From: Thermovenabulum sp049723235
Lineage (GTDB): Bacteria > Bacillota > Thermosediminibacteria > Thermosediminibacterales > Thermosediminibacteraceae
Direction: 5' to 3'
DNA length: 64,000 nucleotides
Assembly (NCBI RefSeq): GCF_049723235.1
Contig: NZ_JBNARB010000005.1
Span: forward strand, 62,001 to 126,000
Shown here: positions 1-8,485 of the stretch, piece after piece
Numbering within the stretch: position 1 is the stretch's first letter
Layout: every line of letters begins with the position of its first letter
Notes under the pieces: generated by a model
Told to the model about the DNA's origin: nothing
Seen by the model: only the letters and a program-made list of their open reading frames with translations
Databases searched by the model: none
Translations under genes and position numbers: made by a program

Positions 1-579
1 TTAATTGGCCCCACCGGGGTAGGTAAAACTACAACTATTGCAAAATTAGCTGCACATTATTCTCTTAATGAAGGGAAAAAAGTAGCATTAATTACTTCGG
101 ATACATATAGAGTAGGGGCAGTAAGCCAGTTAAAAACATATGGAGAACTTTTGGAAATTCCTGTGGAAATACTTTATGAGCCCAAAGAAGCATCGAATAT
201 ACTAAAAAAGCTGAACGGTTACGAAATTATTTTTTACGATACCCTTGGTACCAGCCCTAAAAATAAAATCTTTTTGAAGAAGATAAAGAATATCATAGAA
301 GCAATAGAGCCGACGGAGCTCCATATGGTGATTAGCGCTACGACAAAAACAAGGGAAGTCGAGAATATTTTAGAAAATTATAAGGATTTAAATTATAACA
401 AGCTTCTGTTTACAAAAATTGATGAAACCAACATTTATGGACTAATATTAAATGCTGTTTATTATTCTAAATGCTGTCTTTCATATATCACTACGGGACA
501 AAATGTTCCGGATGATATCGAAGTAGCATCCCCTGTAAAAATAGCAAACCTTTTACTGGGAGAGAGTGATAATGCTTGA
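1..579 (+). CDS. flhF: FlhF, flagellar SRP-type GTPase (C-terminal part)
   Basis: The gene enters from the left edge, open from base 1, so only about 192 C-terminal residues are visible. FlhF is an SRP-family GTPase that places the flagellum at the membrane and is controlled by FlhG. Visible motifs are the P-loop GPTGVGKTTT at residues 3-12, the G2-like DTYRVGAVSQLKTY near 34-47, the G4 motif TKIDE near 137-141, and a closing element TTGQNVPDDIE. The G3 position reads DTLGTS near residue 80, where this family normally has DTAGR. The stop overlaps the start of flhG, which fits translational coupling in one flagellar operon. Identification is firm from motif order and from the downstream flhG, pilZ and che genes. 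Confidence 0.95.
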   Translation, partial: LIGPTGVGKTTTIAKLAAHYSLNEGKKVALITSDTYRVGAVSQLKTYGELLEIPVEILYEPKEASNILKKLNGYEIIFYDTLGTSPKNKIFLKKIKNIIEAIEPTELHMVISATTKTREVENILENYKDLNYNKLLFTKIDETNIYGLILNAVYYSKCCLSYITTGQNVPDDIEVASPVKIANLLLGESDNA

Positions 580-1447
580 TCAGGCCCATAGATTGAGAGA
601 ATTAATAAAAAGTAAAGAAAAAGCCTCAAAGCAGCTGAGAATAATAGCGGTATCCAGCGGTAAAGGAGGAGTTGGAAAAACAAATTTTTCTGTTAACCTG
701 GCAATTATTTTAAAAGAGCTGGGGAAAAAGGTTTTATTGATTGATGCTGATTTTGGCCTTGCAAATGTAGATGTGATTTCAGGTATTTTCCCTAAATACA
801 ACTTATCCCATGTAATAAATAAAGAGAAAAAAATAGATGAAATAATTTTTAATGGACCTTCAGGAATTAAAATAATCCCTGGAGCTACGGGACTTTACGA
901 GATGGCAAATTTATCGGAAGAAGAATTAGCAAACTTGATGAATGCCTTTGAAGCAATTAAATATGATTTTGATTTTGTAATCATTGATACCGGTGCGGGT
1001 ATTCATAAAAATGTGGTTATTCTCCTTCGGTCTTCCAATGAAGTAATTGTAATAACAACCCCTGAACCTTCTGCTATTACCGACGCCTATGCTGTTATAA
1101 AATTGGTATTTAAGGATGTAAAAAAGATATATTTGGTAGTAAATAGGGTTGATAATTATAAAGAAGCGGATTTAACTGCTGGAAAAATTGCCAATGCGGC
1201 AAAAAAGTTTTTGAATGTGGATTTGGAATACTTGGGATATATCCTGGAAGACAAAGTTGTATCTAAAGCAAATAAAGAACAGGTTCCTTTTTATATAAAA
1301 TACAAAGATAGCCTTTCATCCAAGTGTGTATTAAATATTGGTAAAAAACTTATATATGAAGAAATAGATCTTCCTAAAATCGAACCTTCTTTTGCTACGT
1401 GGTTTGAAAAATTAATTTCCAATTTTATACCTTCAGGGGGAAAATAG
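572..1447 (+). CDS. flhG: FlhG (YlxH), MinD-like ATPase controlling flagellar number
   Basis: ParA/MinD-type ATPase, 291 residues, that works with FlhF to set flagellar number and place. The ATG at 572 is chosen because a GGGAG sits about 9 bases upstream; a GTG at 566 is in frame but too close to it. The N-terminus carries the DQAxxLR element (residues 3-9) that in FlhG stimulates FlhF GTPase activity. The deviant Walker A SGKGGVGKTN lies at 29-38 and the switch LLIDADFGLANVD near 55-67. A C-terminal amphipathic membrane helix is expected for the family. It overlaps flhF by 8 bases and ends directly before the PilZ gene, so this is one operon. Confidence 0.95.
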   Translation: MLDQAHRLRELIKSKEKASKQLRIIAVSSGKGGVGKTNFSVNLAIILKELGKKVLLIDADFGLANVDVISGIFPKYNLSHVINKEKKIDEIIFNGPSGIKIIPGATGLYEMANLSEEELANLMNAFEAIKYDFDFVIIDTGAGIHKNVVILLRSSNEVIVITTPEPSAITDAYAVIKLVFKDVKKIYLVVNRVDNYKEADLTAGKIANAAKKFLNVDLEYLGYILEDKVVSKANKEQVPFYIKYKDSLSSKCVLNIGKKLIYEEIDLPKIEPSFATWFEKLISNFIPSGGK

Positions 1448-2083
1448 ATGAAAGAGAAATTAATGGTAGGAATGAAAGTAGAAATAGAAATACAACGAGC
1501 GGAAGAAAAAATAAATTTTTTGACCAAAATTGAAGAAATAAAAGAAAATTCATTAATACTCGGTATGCCAATATATAAGGGGAATTATTTTTTTATTAAT
1601 CTTTTAGAAGAAATTACCATATACTATTCGGTCAACGATTTATTTTATTTTTTTAGGGGAAAAGTAATAGACAAAAGTTATATACCTATTCCTGTGATAG
1701 AAGTAGAAATTTTAGAAGGACCTAAGAGGATACAAAGAAGAAGTTTCTTCAGGATTCCAGTTACATTAAAAATAAAGGTAAAAAATATTAATTCAATAAA
1801 TTGGTGTGTTGCTTATATAAAAAATATTAGCGGCGGTGGAGCGTTATTACATACCTATATGGAATGCAATAAAAATGATATATTGGAATTGCGTATTCCG
1901 TTAGATAAAGAAACCCTTGAGGTTAAAGCCCGGGTTGTCAGAGTGGAAAAGGATATAATGCGATATATTAATCCCTTTGAAATTGCGGTGGAATATTATG
2001 ATATTTCCGAGAAAGATAGAGATAAAATAATAAGATTTATTTTACAAGAGCAAAGAAAATTAAGAAAAAAGGGTTATTTTTAA
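1448..2083 (+). CDS. PilZ-domain c-di-GMP receptor, YcgR/MotI-like flagellar brake
   Basis: Protein of 211 residues with an N-terminal YcgR-type beta-barrel domain (about 1-90) and a C-terminal PilZ domain (about 95-205). The PilZ c-di-GMP signature is complete: an arginine cluster RRSFFR near 97-102 and NISGGG near 127, matching RxxxR and [D/N]xSxxG. YcgR, YpfA and MotI proteins slow flagella by touching the motor when c-di-GMP is bound. The gene starts at the base after the flhG stop and has no spacer, so it is translated as part of the flagellar operon. Which motor part it contacts cannot be told from sequence. Confidence 0.9.
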   Translation: MKEKLMVGMKVEIEIQRAEEKINFLTKIEEIKENSLILGMPIYKGNYFFINLLEEITIYYSVNDLFYFFRGKVIDKSYIPIPVIEVEILEGPKRIQRRSFFRIPVTLKIKVKNINSINWCVAYIKNISGGGALLHTYMECNKNDILELRIPLDKETLEVKARVVRVEKDIMRYINPFEIAVEYYDISEKDRDKIIRFILQEQRKLRKKGYF

Positions 2084-2105
2084 ATTTTAAGGCAGGGGTG
2101 TTATT

Positions 2106-4157
2106 ATGGATAATAAATATTTAAATGTATTTATTGAAGAATCAAATGAATATATTCAAAAACTGAACATTGAACTACTGGAATTGGGAAAAAACAGAGA
2201 TAGAAACGTAGATGAAATATTTCGTTATATGCATACACTTAAGGGTATGGCAGGGACTATGGGATTTGAAAAATTCACAGAACTATCCCATCAATTGGAG
2301 GACTTACTGGATGCAATAAGGTCCGGGAGCATTAGTATAAGTCCAGAAGTAGTAGATGTATTATTAGAAGGGGTGGACATTCTACAGGAATTCGTAGAGG
2401 AGATTGCGGAAAACGGACAGGAAGGAAATAAGGATATTTCAAAAATTATAGAAAAAGCAAAAATACTGATAAAGAATAATAATGAGAATGAAGCGAAAAA
2501 TAATAAATATTTGATTGAAGAAAAGGAAAATAAAATTGAGCATTCCTTCAATGAATATGAATTAAAAATTTTTGAAGAAGCTTCTAGAAAAAACATGAAT
2601 ATTTTTCAGATAAAAGTTGTTTTGCAACGAGATTGCCTACTAAAATCTGCCAGGGCTTTTCTTGTATTTAAAGCCATAGAAAATTTTGGAGAAGTGATAA
2701 AAACAATACCTGAAGTCAAGGACATTGAAGATGAAAAATTTGATAGAGAATTTTATATTTATTTGATTACAAATACGAATAAGGACATTATTCAAAAATC
2801 CGTTGAATCTATTTCTGAAATAAGTGAAGTAATTATAACGGAAATTAATTTTGAAAATATCGCTCAAAAATATGGGTTATTTTTCAACTCTCAAAAATCC
2901 AGTAATAAAGATGAAAAAGTTAGTGCAACCACAGAAAATAGTTCAAAAGATATTAATAAAATAGGTGAAGAAAAAGATACAAAGGACATAAAAAAGAAAT
3001 CGGGCAAGACTTTAAGAGTAGATATTGAGCGCCTTGATAATTTAATGAACCTTGTAAGCGAATTAATAATTATTAAAACAAGGCTGGAAGAGATAGAGGG
3101 AGATTTAGATAAAGATCAAGATAAAAGGGAAGCGATAGAATACCTTTCAAGGATTACTTCAAACCTGCACGATGCGGTTATGAAAGTACGGATGGTACCA
3201 ATTGAAAATGTTTTCAACAGATTTCCGAGAATAGTATATGATTTATCAAAAGAACTCAATAAAAAAGTAAATTTAATCATTGAGGGGGCTGAAACCGAGC
3301 TTGACAGGACTGTAATTGATGAGATAGGAGATCCTTTACTTCATATTGTTAGAAATGCCATTGATCATGGAATTGAAAAGCCGGAAGAAAGAGTCAAAAT
3401 AGGAAAACCTGAAGAAGGCAATCTTATAATGAAGGCATATCATGATGGTAATAATGTAGTAATTGAAATAAACGATGATGGTGCCGGAATAGACTGTGAA
3501 CGTATTGCAAGAAAAGCTGTTGAAAAAGGTATTGTAGATGAAGCAAAAGCCTTGAGAATGAAAGAAACGGAACTTTTATCTTTAATTTTTGAGCCCGGGT
3601 TTAGTACAAGCGAAAAAATAACAGATATCTCCGGCCGGGGAGTAGGTCTTGATGTGGTTAAATCAAAGATAGAGTCCCTGGGAGGTAACGTAGAAGTCTA
3701 TACCAAAAAGGGAGAAGGTACAAAATTTTTAATAAGATTACCCCTTACCCTTGCTATTATTCAAGCACTAATGATTAAGGTGGATGAGGAAAAATATGCG
3801 ATACCTTTAAACACAATAAGAGAAACCGTTATCGTTTCTACAAATGAGATAAAAAAGGTTTACAAAAAGGATGTTATTGTTTTAAGAGGAAAAGTGATTC
3901 CGTTGATTAGCCTTCATGAACTCCTTGAAACAAGCAAGAAAGGATATATTAACGAAAAGATAATTGTGGTAGTTGTTAAAAAAGGAGAAAAAGACATTGG
4001 CCTGATAGTGGATGATTTAATAGGTGAACAGGAGATAGTTATTAAAAGCTTGGGGAATTACTTAAAAAATCTCAAATTTATTGCGGGTGCAACTATTTTA
4101 GGTGATGGTCAGGTGGCTTTAATTCTCGACATTAATTCATTATTTGAGGAGGAATAA
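2106..4157 (+). CDS. cheA: CheA, chemotaxis histidine kinase
   Basis: Kinase of 683 residues with the full CheA order. The P1 HPt domain carries the phospho-accepting His in HTLKGMAG at about residue 43. A P2-like region with poorly conserved linkers spans about 150-300. The P3 dimerisation helices start at RVDIERLDNLMNLVSEL near 305. The P4 ATPase domain has an N box HIVRNAIDHG near 412, a G1 box DDGAGID near 457 and a G2 box GRGVGLDVV near 511. The P5 CheW-like domain covers about 540-683. It phosphorylates CheY and CheB in response to receptors, but neither cheY nor cheB is in this window. The start ATG follows a GGCAGGGGTG Shine-Dalgarno, and cheW follows after two bases. Confidence 0.97.
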   Translation: MDNKYLNVFIEESNEYIQKLNIELLELGKNRDRNVDEIFRYMHTLKGMAGTMGFEKFTELSHQLEDLLDAIRSGSISISPEVVDVLLEGVDILQEFVEEIAENGQEGNKDISKIIEKAKILIKNNNENEAKNNKYLIEEKENKIEHSFNEYELKIFEEASRKNMNIFQIKVVLQRDCLLKSARAFLVFKAIENFGEVIKTIPEVKDIEDEKFDREFYIYLITNTNKDIIQKSVESISEISEVIITEINFENIAQKYGLFFNSQKSSNKDEKVSATTENSSKDINKIGEEKDTKDIKKKSGKTLRVDIERLDNLMNLVSELIIIKTRLEEIEGDLDKDQDKREAIEYLSRITSNLHDAVMKVRMVPIENVFNRFPRIVYDLSKELNKKVNLIIEGAETELDRTVIDEIGDPLLHIVRNAIDHGIEKPEERVKIGKPEEGNLIMKAYHDGNNVVIEINDDGAGIDCERIARKAVEKGIVDEAKALRMKETELLSLIFEPGFSTSEKITDISGRGVGLDVVKSKIESLGGNVEVYTKKGEGTKFLIRLPLTLAIIQALMIKVDEEKYAIPLNTIRETVIVSTNEIKKVYKKDVIVLRGKVIPLISLHELLETSKKGYINEKIIVVVVKKGEKDIGLIVDDLIGEQEIVIKSLGNYLKNLKFIAGATILGDGQVALILDINSLFEEE

Positions 4158-4159
4158 TA

Positions 4160-4600
4160 ATGGATTTAGTAAAGCAGTATGTGGTATTTAAATTGGGAGA
4201 CGAGGAATATGGGATTGATATATTACAGGTAAAAACGATTGAGAAAGTTTTACCCATTACTCGTATACCAAGAGCACCCCATTATGTTAAAGGTGTAATA
4301 AATTTAAGGGGTGAAATAATACCGGTAATAGATTTAAAAAAGAAATTCGATTTAAAGGAAGAAGAATTGACTCCCGAAGCAAGAATAATAATAGTTAGTG
4401 TCGCTGATGTTACAATAGGAATGATTGTAGATTCTGCTACAGAAGTTATTCAACTTCCTCAAGATTCCATAGAGCCTGCCAATTCAATTAAAGTAGGAAT
4501 AAATTCTGATTTTATTGAAGGCGTGGGTAAATTGGAAGATGATAGATTACTGATTATCTTAAATTTAGAAAAATTAATTGGGGATGTGAGGGTAAATTAA
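4160..4600 (+). CDS. cheW: CheW, chemoreceptor-kinase coupling protein
   Basis: Single CheW domain, 146 residues. It bridges chemoreceptors and CheA. Typical elements are the opening FKLGDEEYGIDILQVKTIE, the segment TRIPRAPHYVKGVINLRGEI and the central DLKKKF, all in the expected order. It sits two bases after cheA and two before cheC, with a GAGGAGGA Shine-Dalgarno inside the cheA end. Length and motif spacing are ordinary, and no second CheW copy is seen in the window. Confidence 0.97.
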   Translation: MDLVKQYVVFKLGDEEYGIDILQVKTIEKVLPITRIPRAPHYVKGVINLRGEIIPVIDLKKKFDLKEEELTPEARIIIVSVADVTIGMIVDSATEVIQLPQDSIEPANSIKVGINSDFIEGVGKLEDDRLLIILNLEKLIGDVRVN

Positions 4601-4602
4601 CA

Positions 4603-5235
4603 ATGTATTCAAACTTTGAACTGGATGTTTTAAAAGAAATTGGTAATATTGGCGCTGGAAATGCTGCAACTGCGCTTTCAATAATTATTTCAAAAAAAGT
4701 ATTGATTAAAATACCCGAGGTTATGATTTTACCTTTCAATGAAGTTATCGATGTCATGAAGGATCCCGAAAGTTTTGTAACCGGGATTTTTTTCCGGATT
4801 GAAGGAGAACTTGAGAGTAACTGTGTTTTAATTATTCCTGAAAAAGAGACAAAAAACCTTCTAAAACTTCTTTTAAAAAAAGATATAAAAGATTTATTTA
4901 CATTGAATGATATGGAACAATCTGCTTTAAAGGAAGTAGGAAACATACTGGTGAGTTCCTTTGTTTCCGCACTTTCAGATTTTACAAAGCTAAATCTAAA
5001 AATTTCCGTTCCCAGTTTAGCATTGGATATGGCAGCGGCTATTCTAAGTTTTCCTCTGACTATATACGGTATAATGGGGGACACCGCTTTATTGCTCTCA
5101 ACAGAATTTTACGGGGATTCCGATGGAGTCTTAATAGATTTTTATTTAATTCCGGATGATGATAAATCTTTTAAAAAACTTTTGAAAGCAATTGGAGTGG
5201 ATATTTTTGACGATGATACGAGTGGGAATAGGTGA
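4603..5235 (+). CDS. cheC: CheC, CheY-P phosphatase
   Basis: Protein of 210 residues in the CheC/CheX/FliY phosphatase family. Both catalytic signatures of the family are present: LKEIGNIGAGNAA with Glu12 and Asn15, and ALKEVGNIL with Glu111 and Asn114, so the protein should have two active sites as in Bacillus subtilis CheC. CheC removes phosphate from CheY-P and binds and regulates CheD, which is encoded next and overlaps it by 23 bases. The start at 4603 follows GATGTGAGGG with a short spacer. Function is assigned with high confidence from the motifs and the cheA-cheW-cheC-cheD order. Confidence 0.95.
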   Translation: MYSNFELDVLKEIGNIGAGNAATALSIIISKKVLIKIPEVMILPFNEVIDVMKDPESFVTGIFFRIEGELESNCVLIIPEKETKNLLKLLLKKDIKDLFTLNDMEQSALKEVGNILVSSFVSALSDFTKLNLKISVPSLALDMAAAILSFPLTIYGIMGDTALLLSTEFYGDSDGVLIDFYLIPDDDKSFKKLLKAIGVDIFDDDTSGNR

Positions 5236-5692
5236 ATTTAAATCTGCAAAAGCTCCTGCCGTTATTTCAACCCTTGGTCTTGGCTCCTGTGTGGGGATAT
5301 GTCTTTGGGACGAATTTACAAAGGTGGGAGGGCTTGCTCACATTATGCTTCCGGATAGTAATTTAAGCACGACTAAAAATTTTAATCCCGGTAAATTTGC
5401 GGACACTGCCATACCTTTATTAATCTACGATATGGAAGAATTGGGGGCAAATAGAAAAAGAATGATTGCTAAAATTGCCGGTGGTGCTCAAATGTTTGAG
5501 ATAAAATCCCAGATGGAAATGATGAAAATTGGCAGAAGAAACGTGGAAGCTGTAAGAAAAGCGCTTTCTCAATTTAATATAAAAATAGTGGCGGAGGATG
5601 TGGAGGGAAATTTCGGCAGGTCGATAGAATTTAACTGTGACACGGGTTTATTGACAGTCAAATCCGTGGGACGAGGTATTAAAATAATTTAA
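5213..5692 (+). CDS. cheD: CheD, receptor glutamine deamidase
   Basis: Deamidase of chemoreceptor glutamines, 159 residues from the ATG at 5213. A TTG at 5192 is in frame and would add seven residues, but the domain begins at the ATG. The catalytic Cys is in GLGSCVGI at residue 26 and the catalytic His in GLAHIMLP at about 43. The conserved GGAQMF element follows. It lies inside the end of cheC, as expected for partners: CheC binding inhibits or redirects CheD. The Shine-Dalgarno is weak, which suggests coupling to cheC translation. Confidence 0.93.
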   Translation: MIRVGIGEFKSAKAPAVISTLGLGSCVGICLWDEFTKVGGLAHIMLPDSNLSTTKNFNPGKFADTAIPLLIYDMEELGANRKRMIAKIAGGAQMFEIKSQMEMMKIGRRNVEAVRKALSQFNIKIVAEDVEGNFGRSIEFNCDTGLLTVKSVGRGIKII

Positions 5693-5715
5693 AATTTAAT
5701 GCTTGAGGTGGTAAA

Positions 5716-6372
5716 GTGCGGGAAGAGGAGCTAACGGAAAAATTAATTAATGAATACAAAGCACAAAAAAGCAAAGATTCTCTGGAAAAGCTGATAGAAT
5801 TATATATCCCGCTGGTAAAATATATTGCAGGTAGGTTGGCAATCGGTCTGCCTTCCTTTATCGATTATGATGATCTGGTCAGCCTGGGTATGTACGGTTT
5901 ATTACAGGCTTTAGAAAGATTTGACCCGGCAAAGGGGGTAAAATTTGAGACCTTTGCTTTTTACAGAATCAAGGGAGCAATTACCGATGGATTAAGGAAA
6001 ATGAATCCGATAAAAAATAAAAACACTGCCCTTTTTTCAAATTTCGAAGAAATTTCACCCGATGAGGACATTAGCGAGGGTGAAGAACATTACGGGGTTA
6101 TGCTGTGGGATTTAATTAATATCAACAAAGATCTAATAAATGATCCCCAGTATGAACTGGAACTTTCAGAAACAAAAAAGGTTTTAGCTGAAGCTATTGA
6201 CAGACTCCCGGAGAAGGAAAAGATTGTGGTATCTCTGTACTATTATGAGGGTCTAACTTTAAAAGAAATATCTCGAGTATTGGACTTAACCCCTGCCAGA
6301 ATATCGCAGCTTCATTCAAAGGCTATTCGCAGATTGAGAGGATATTTGAGCAGAAAAAAGAAGTATTTATAG
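5716..6372 (+). CDS. fliA: Flagellar RNA polymerase sigma factor (SigD/FliA), apparently lacking region 3
   Basis: Sigma-70 family factor of 218 residues that transcribes late flagellar and chemotaxis genes. Region 2 is complete (VKYIAGRLAIGLPSFIDYDD, then GLLQALERFDP and KFETFAFYRIKGAITDGLR), and region 4 has LPEKEKIVVSLYYYEGLTL with the helix-turn-helix VLDLTPARISQLHSKAIRRL. Relatives are usually about 235-260 residues and contain a WVPRSVR-type region 3 after the DGLR element; here that stretch of about 50 residues is absent, and the chain passes from DGLRKMNP straight to an acidic linker. The reading frame is clean, so this looks like a real in-frame loss. GTG start with a GAGGTGG Shine-Dalgarno. 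Confidence 0.88.
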   Translation: MREEELTEKLINEYKAQKSKDSLEKLIELYIPLVKYIAGRLAIGLPSFIDYDDLVSLGMYGLLQALERFDPAKGVKFETFAFYRIKGAITDGLRKMNPIKNKNTALFSNFEEISPDEDISEGEEHYGVMLWDLININKDLINDPQYELELSETKKVLAEAIDRLPEKEKIVVSLYYYEGLTLKEISRVLDLTPARISQLHSKAIRRLRGYLSRKKKYL

Positions 6373-6398
6373 ATAATAGAAATCCGGGGTGAAAGGGT

Positions 6399-6719
6399 AT
6401 GTCAACAAAACCCATAGACTTTCAAATTACTATTCCCCGTACTTACGAAACTTCAAGGGTAGAGCATAATATAAAAGCAGCAAACGACAATAAGATGATG
6501 ATCATAGCAAGTAATTTTAAAAATGAGGTAGAAATCTCAAAGAGAAAAGTTAATATATCTGAAAATGCCGGTGGAGTTAAAATTGAAAAAGAAAAAAATA
6601 ATCGTGCTAAGGATGAGAGGAAAAAGGATAAAAAAAATCAAGAAATCTATGAAAGCAATGATGACAAAAAAGTAAATATGAGTAATAAAAAGACGTCTCA
6701 TATAGATATACGAGTATAA
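6399..6719 (+). CDS. Small charged protein at the end of the flagellar operon
   Basis: Protein of 106 residues with no enzyme motif. The first 20 residues, PIDFQITIPRTYETSRV, look like a short conserved head; from memory, small proteins starting this way often follow sigD in Clostridia. The rest is very rich in Lys, Asp, Glu and Asn and is probably disordered. It follows sigD by 26 bases with GGGGTGAAAGGG upstream of the ATG, and is the last gene before a new promoter. The function is unknown. Confidence 0.7.
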   Translation: MSTKPIDFQITIPRTYETSRVEHNIKAANDNKMMIIASNFKNEVEISKRKVNISENAGGVKIEKEKNNRAKDERKKDKKNQEIYESNDDKKVNMSNKKTSHIDIRV

Positions 6720-6751
6720 ATATTTTTTATATTATAAAATAGAATTATTTC

Positions 6752-6812
6752 TTGACATCTTGCAGATAAAAATATATATTATAATTAAAATCCTACTAAA
6801 ATAGTAGGAATT
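6752..6812 (+). promoter_or_regulatory. Promoter and palindromic operator of the iscS-iscU-mnmA operon
   Basis: TTGACA at 6752-6757 and TATATT at 6775-6780 are separated by 17 bases, a near-consensus sigma-A promoter. A 10-base inverted repeat follows, AAATCCTACT (6788-6797) and AGTAGGAATT (6803-6812), with one mismatch and a 5-base spacer. It covers the expected transcription start, so a bound repressor would block initiation. Rrf2-family (IscR/CymR) operators have this general form, but no such regulator is encoded in the window, so the identity of the binder is inference. Confidence 0.75.
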
Positions 6813-6882
6813 ATACAAAATAAAATGTGGAAATATAATTTTAGTTTAAAAAATTTTATTTGAAAAGATGGGAGATGAATAT

Positions 6883-8055
6883 ATGAAGAAAATATATATG
6901 GACCATGCAGGGACGACACCTGTAAGAAAAGAAGTTGTTGAAGCTATGCTGCCCTATTTTACTGAAAAGTTTGGTAATGCTTCTACAGTTTATTCCTATG
7001 GAAGAGAGGCAAGAAAGGCTGTAGAGGAAGCGAGGGAAAAGGTAGCCGCATTAATCGGAGCGGATCCAAAAGAAGTGTATTTTACCTCAGGGGGAACGGA
7101 AGCGGATAACTGGGCCTTACGGGGAATAGCTTACGCCAATAAGGAAAAAGGTAATCATATCATAACAACCGCTATCGAGCATCATGCAGTTCTTCACACC
7201 TGTGAAGATTTAGAAAAAAAAGGTTTCAAGGTTACTTATCTTCCGGTAGATAAATATGGAAAGGTTAGGGTTGAAGATGTAATTAATGCTATTAATGATA
7301 AAACAATATTAATATCTATAATGCATGCAAATAATGAAATTGGAACAATAGAGCCGATTGAAGAGATCGGCCAAGCATTAAAGAATTTTGATAGAAAAAT
7401 TTACTTTCACACCGACGCAGTTCAAACGGTTGGGAAGATACCGGTGGATGTAAATAAATTAAACGTAGATCTATTAAGTATTTCCTCCCATAAAATTTAC
7501 GGTCCCAAGGGTGTCGGTGCACTTTATATAAAGAAAGGGACCAAAATCCAACCTTTTATGACGGGTGGAGGCCAGGAATTTGGGAAAAGAGCTGGAACGG
7601 AGAATGTCTCTGGCATTGTGGGATTTGGAAAAGCTGCTGAGCTTATTGCCTCGGAATTAGAAGAGCAACAAAAAAAGCTATCTTACCTCAGGGATAAATT
7701 AATAAAAGGTATTATGGAGAATATTTCAGATGTTATTTTAAATGGCCATCCGGTAGATAGATTGCCGCACAATGTAAACCTTTGTTTTAAATATATTGAG
7801 GGTGAGTCGTTACTTTTGAACCTGGATCTAAAAGGGATCTGTGCTTCCAGCGGTTCAGCTTGCACCTCGGGTTCTTTGGAACCCTCGCATGTACTTTTAG
7901 CAATCGGTCTTCCCCATGAAATAGCTCATGGGTCATTAAGGCTTACCCTTGGAAGAGATAATACTGAAGAAGAAATTGATTATGTAATTGAGGCAATTAA
8001 AGAAATTGTTGAGAAATTGAGACAAATGTCTCCGCTGTACAATCAGAAGAAATAA
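6883..8055 (+). CDS. iscS: Cysteine desulfurase, IscS/NifS type
   Basis: PLP enzyme of 390 residues that takes sulfur from cysteine and passes it to IscU and to MnmA. The PLP-binding Lys is in SSHKIYGPKG near residue 204. The sulfur-accepting Cys is in SGSACTSGSLEPSHVL near 327, with the long flexible loop of class I desulfurases. The N-terminus MKKIYMDHAGTTP is typical. The ATG at 6883 is used because GGGAGATG lies just upstream; an ATG at 6868 is in frame but precedes that Shine-Dalgarno. iscU follows after 40 bases and mnmA after that, a common clostridial trio. Confidence 0.96.
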   Translation: MKKIYMDHAGTTPVRKEVVEAMLPYFTEKFGNASTVYSYGREARKAVEEAREKVAALIGADPKEVYFTSGGTEADNWALRGIAYANKEKGNHIITTAIEHHAVLHTCEDLEKKGFKVTYLPVDKYGKVRVEDVINAINDKTILISIMHANNEIGTIEPIEEIGQALKNFDRKIYFHTDAVQTVGKIPVDVNKLNVDLLSISSHKIYGPKGVGALYIKKGTKIQPFMTGGGQEFGKRAGTENVSGIVGFGKAAELIASELEEQQKKLSYLRDKLIKGIMENISDVILNGHPVDRLPHNVNLCFKYIEGESLLLNLDLKGICASSGSACTSGSLEPSHVLLAIGLPHEIAHGSLRLTLGRDNTEEEIDYVIEAIKEIVEKLRQMSPLYNQKK

Positions 8056-8095
8056 GGTATAGATAATCTGTAAAGTTTGAAAGGGGAAAGTTTGA

Positions 8096-8482
8096 ATGTA
8101 TAATGAAAAGGTAATGGATCATTTTACCAATCCGAGAAATGTGGGCGAAATACCCGATGCCGATGGAATAGGTGAAGTTGGAAACCCGGTATGCGGTGAT
8201 ATGATGAAAATATATATTAAAGTAAAAGATAATATTATCGAAGATATTAAATTTAAAACTTTTGGTTGCGGAGCTGCTATTGCGACAAGCAGTATGGTAA
8301 CCGAAATGGTAAAAGGCAAAACAATAGAAGAGGCTTTACAAGTTACAAATAAAGCGGTGGCAGAAGCTCTGGGTGGACTTCCCCCCATAAAAATGCACTG
8401 TTCAAATCTTGCCGCCGATGCCCTTCACGCTGCAATAAAGGATTACGAGAGAAAAAAAGCTGAAAAATCGGGCGGGGAATAA
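8096..8482 (+). CDS. iscU: Fe-S cluster scaffold protein IscU/NifU
   Basis: Scaffold of 128 residues on which Fe-S clusters are built with sulfur from IscS. The three conserved ligand cysteines are visible in GNPVCGD (near residue 34), FGCGAAIA (near 59) and MHCSNLAADA (near 102). The length matches the single-domain NifU/IscU type used in Clostridia. Start ATG with AAAGGGGAAAG upstream. It lies between iscS and mnmA, three bases before the latter. Confidence 0.96.
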   Translation: MYNEKVMDHFTNPRNVGEIPDADGIGEVGNPVCGDMMKIYIKVKDNIIEDIKFKTFGCGAAIATSSMVTEMVKGKTIEEALQVTNKAVAEALGGLPPIKMHCSNLAADALHAAIKDYERKKAEKSGGE

Positions 8483-8485
8483 TTT

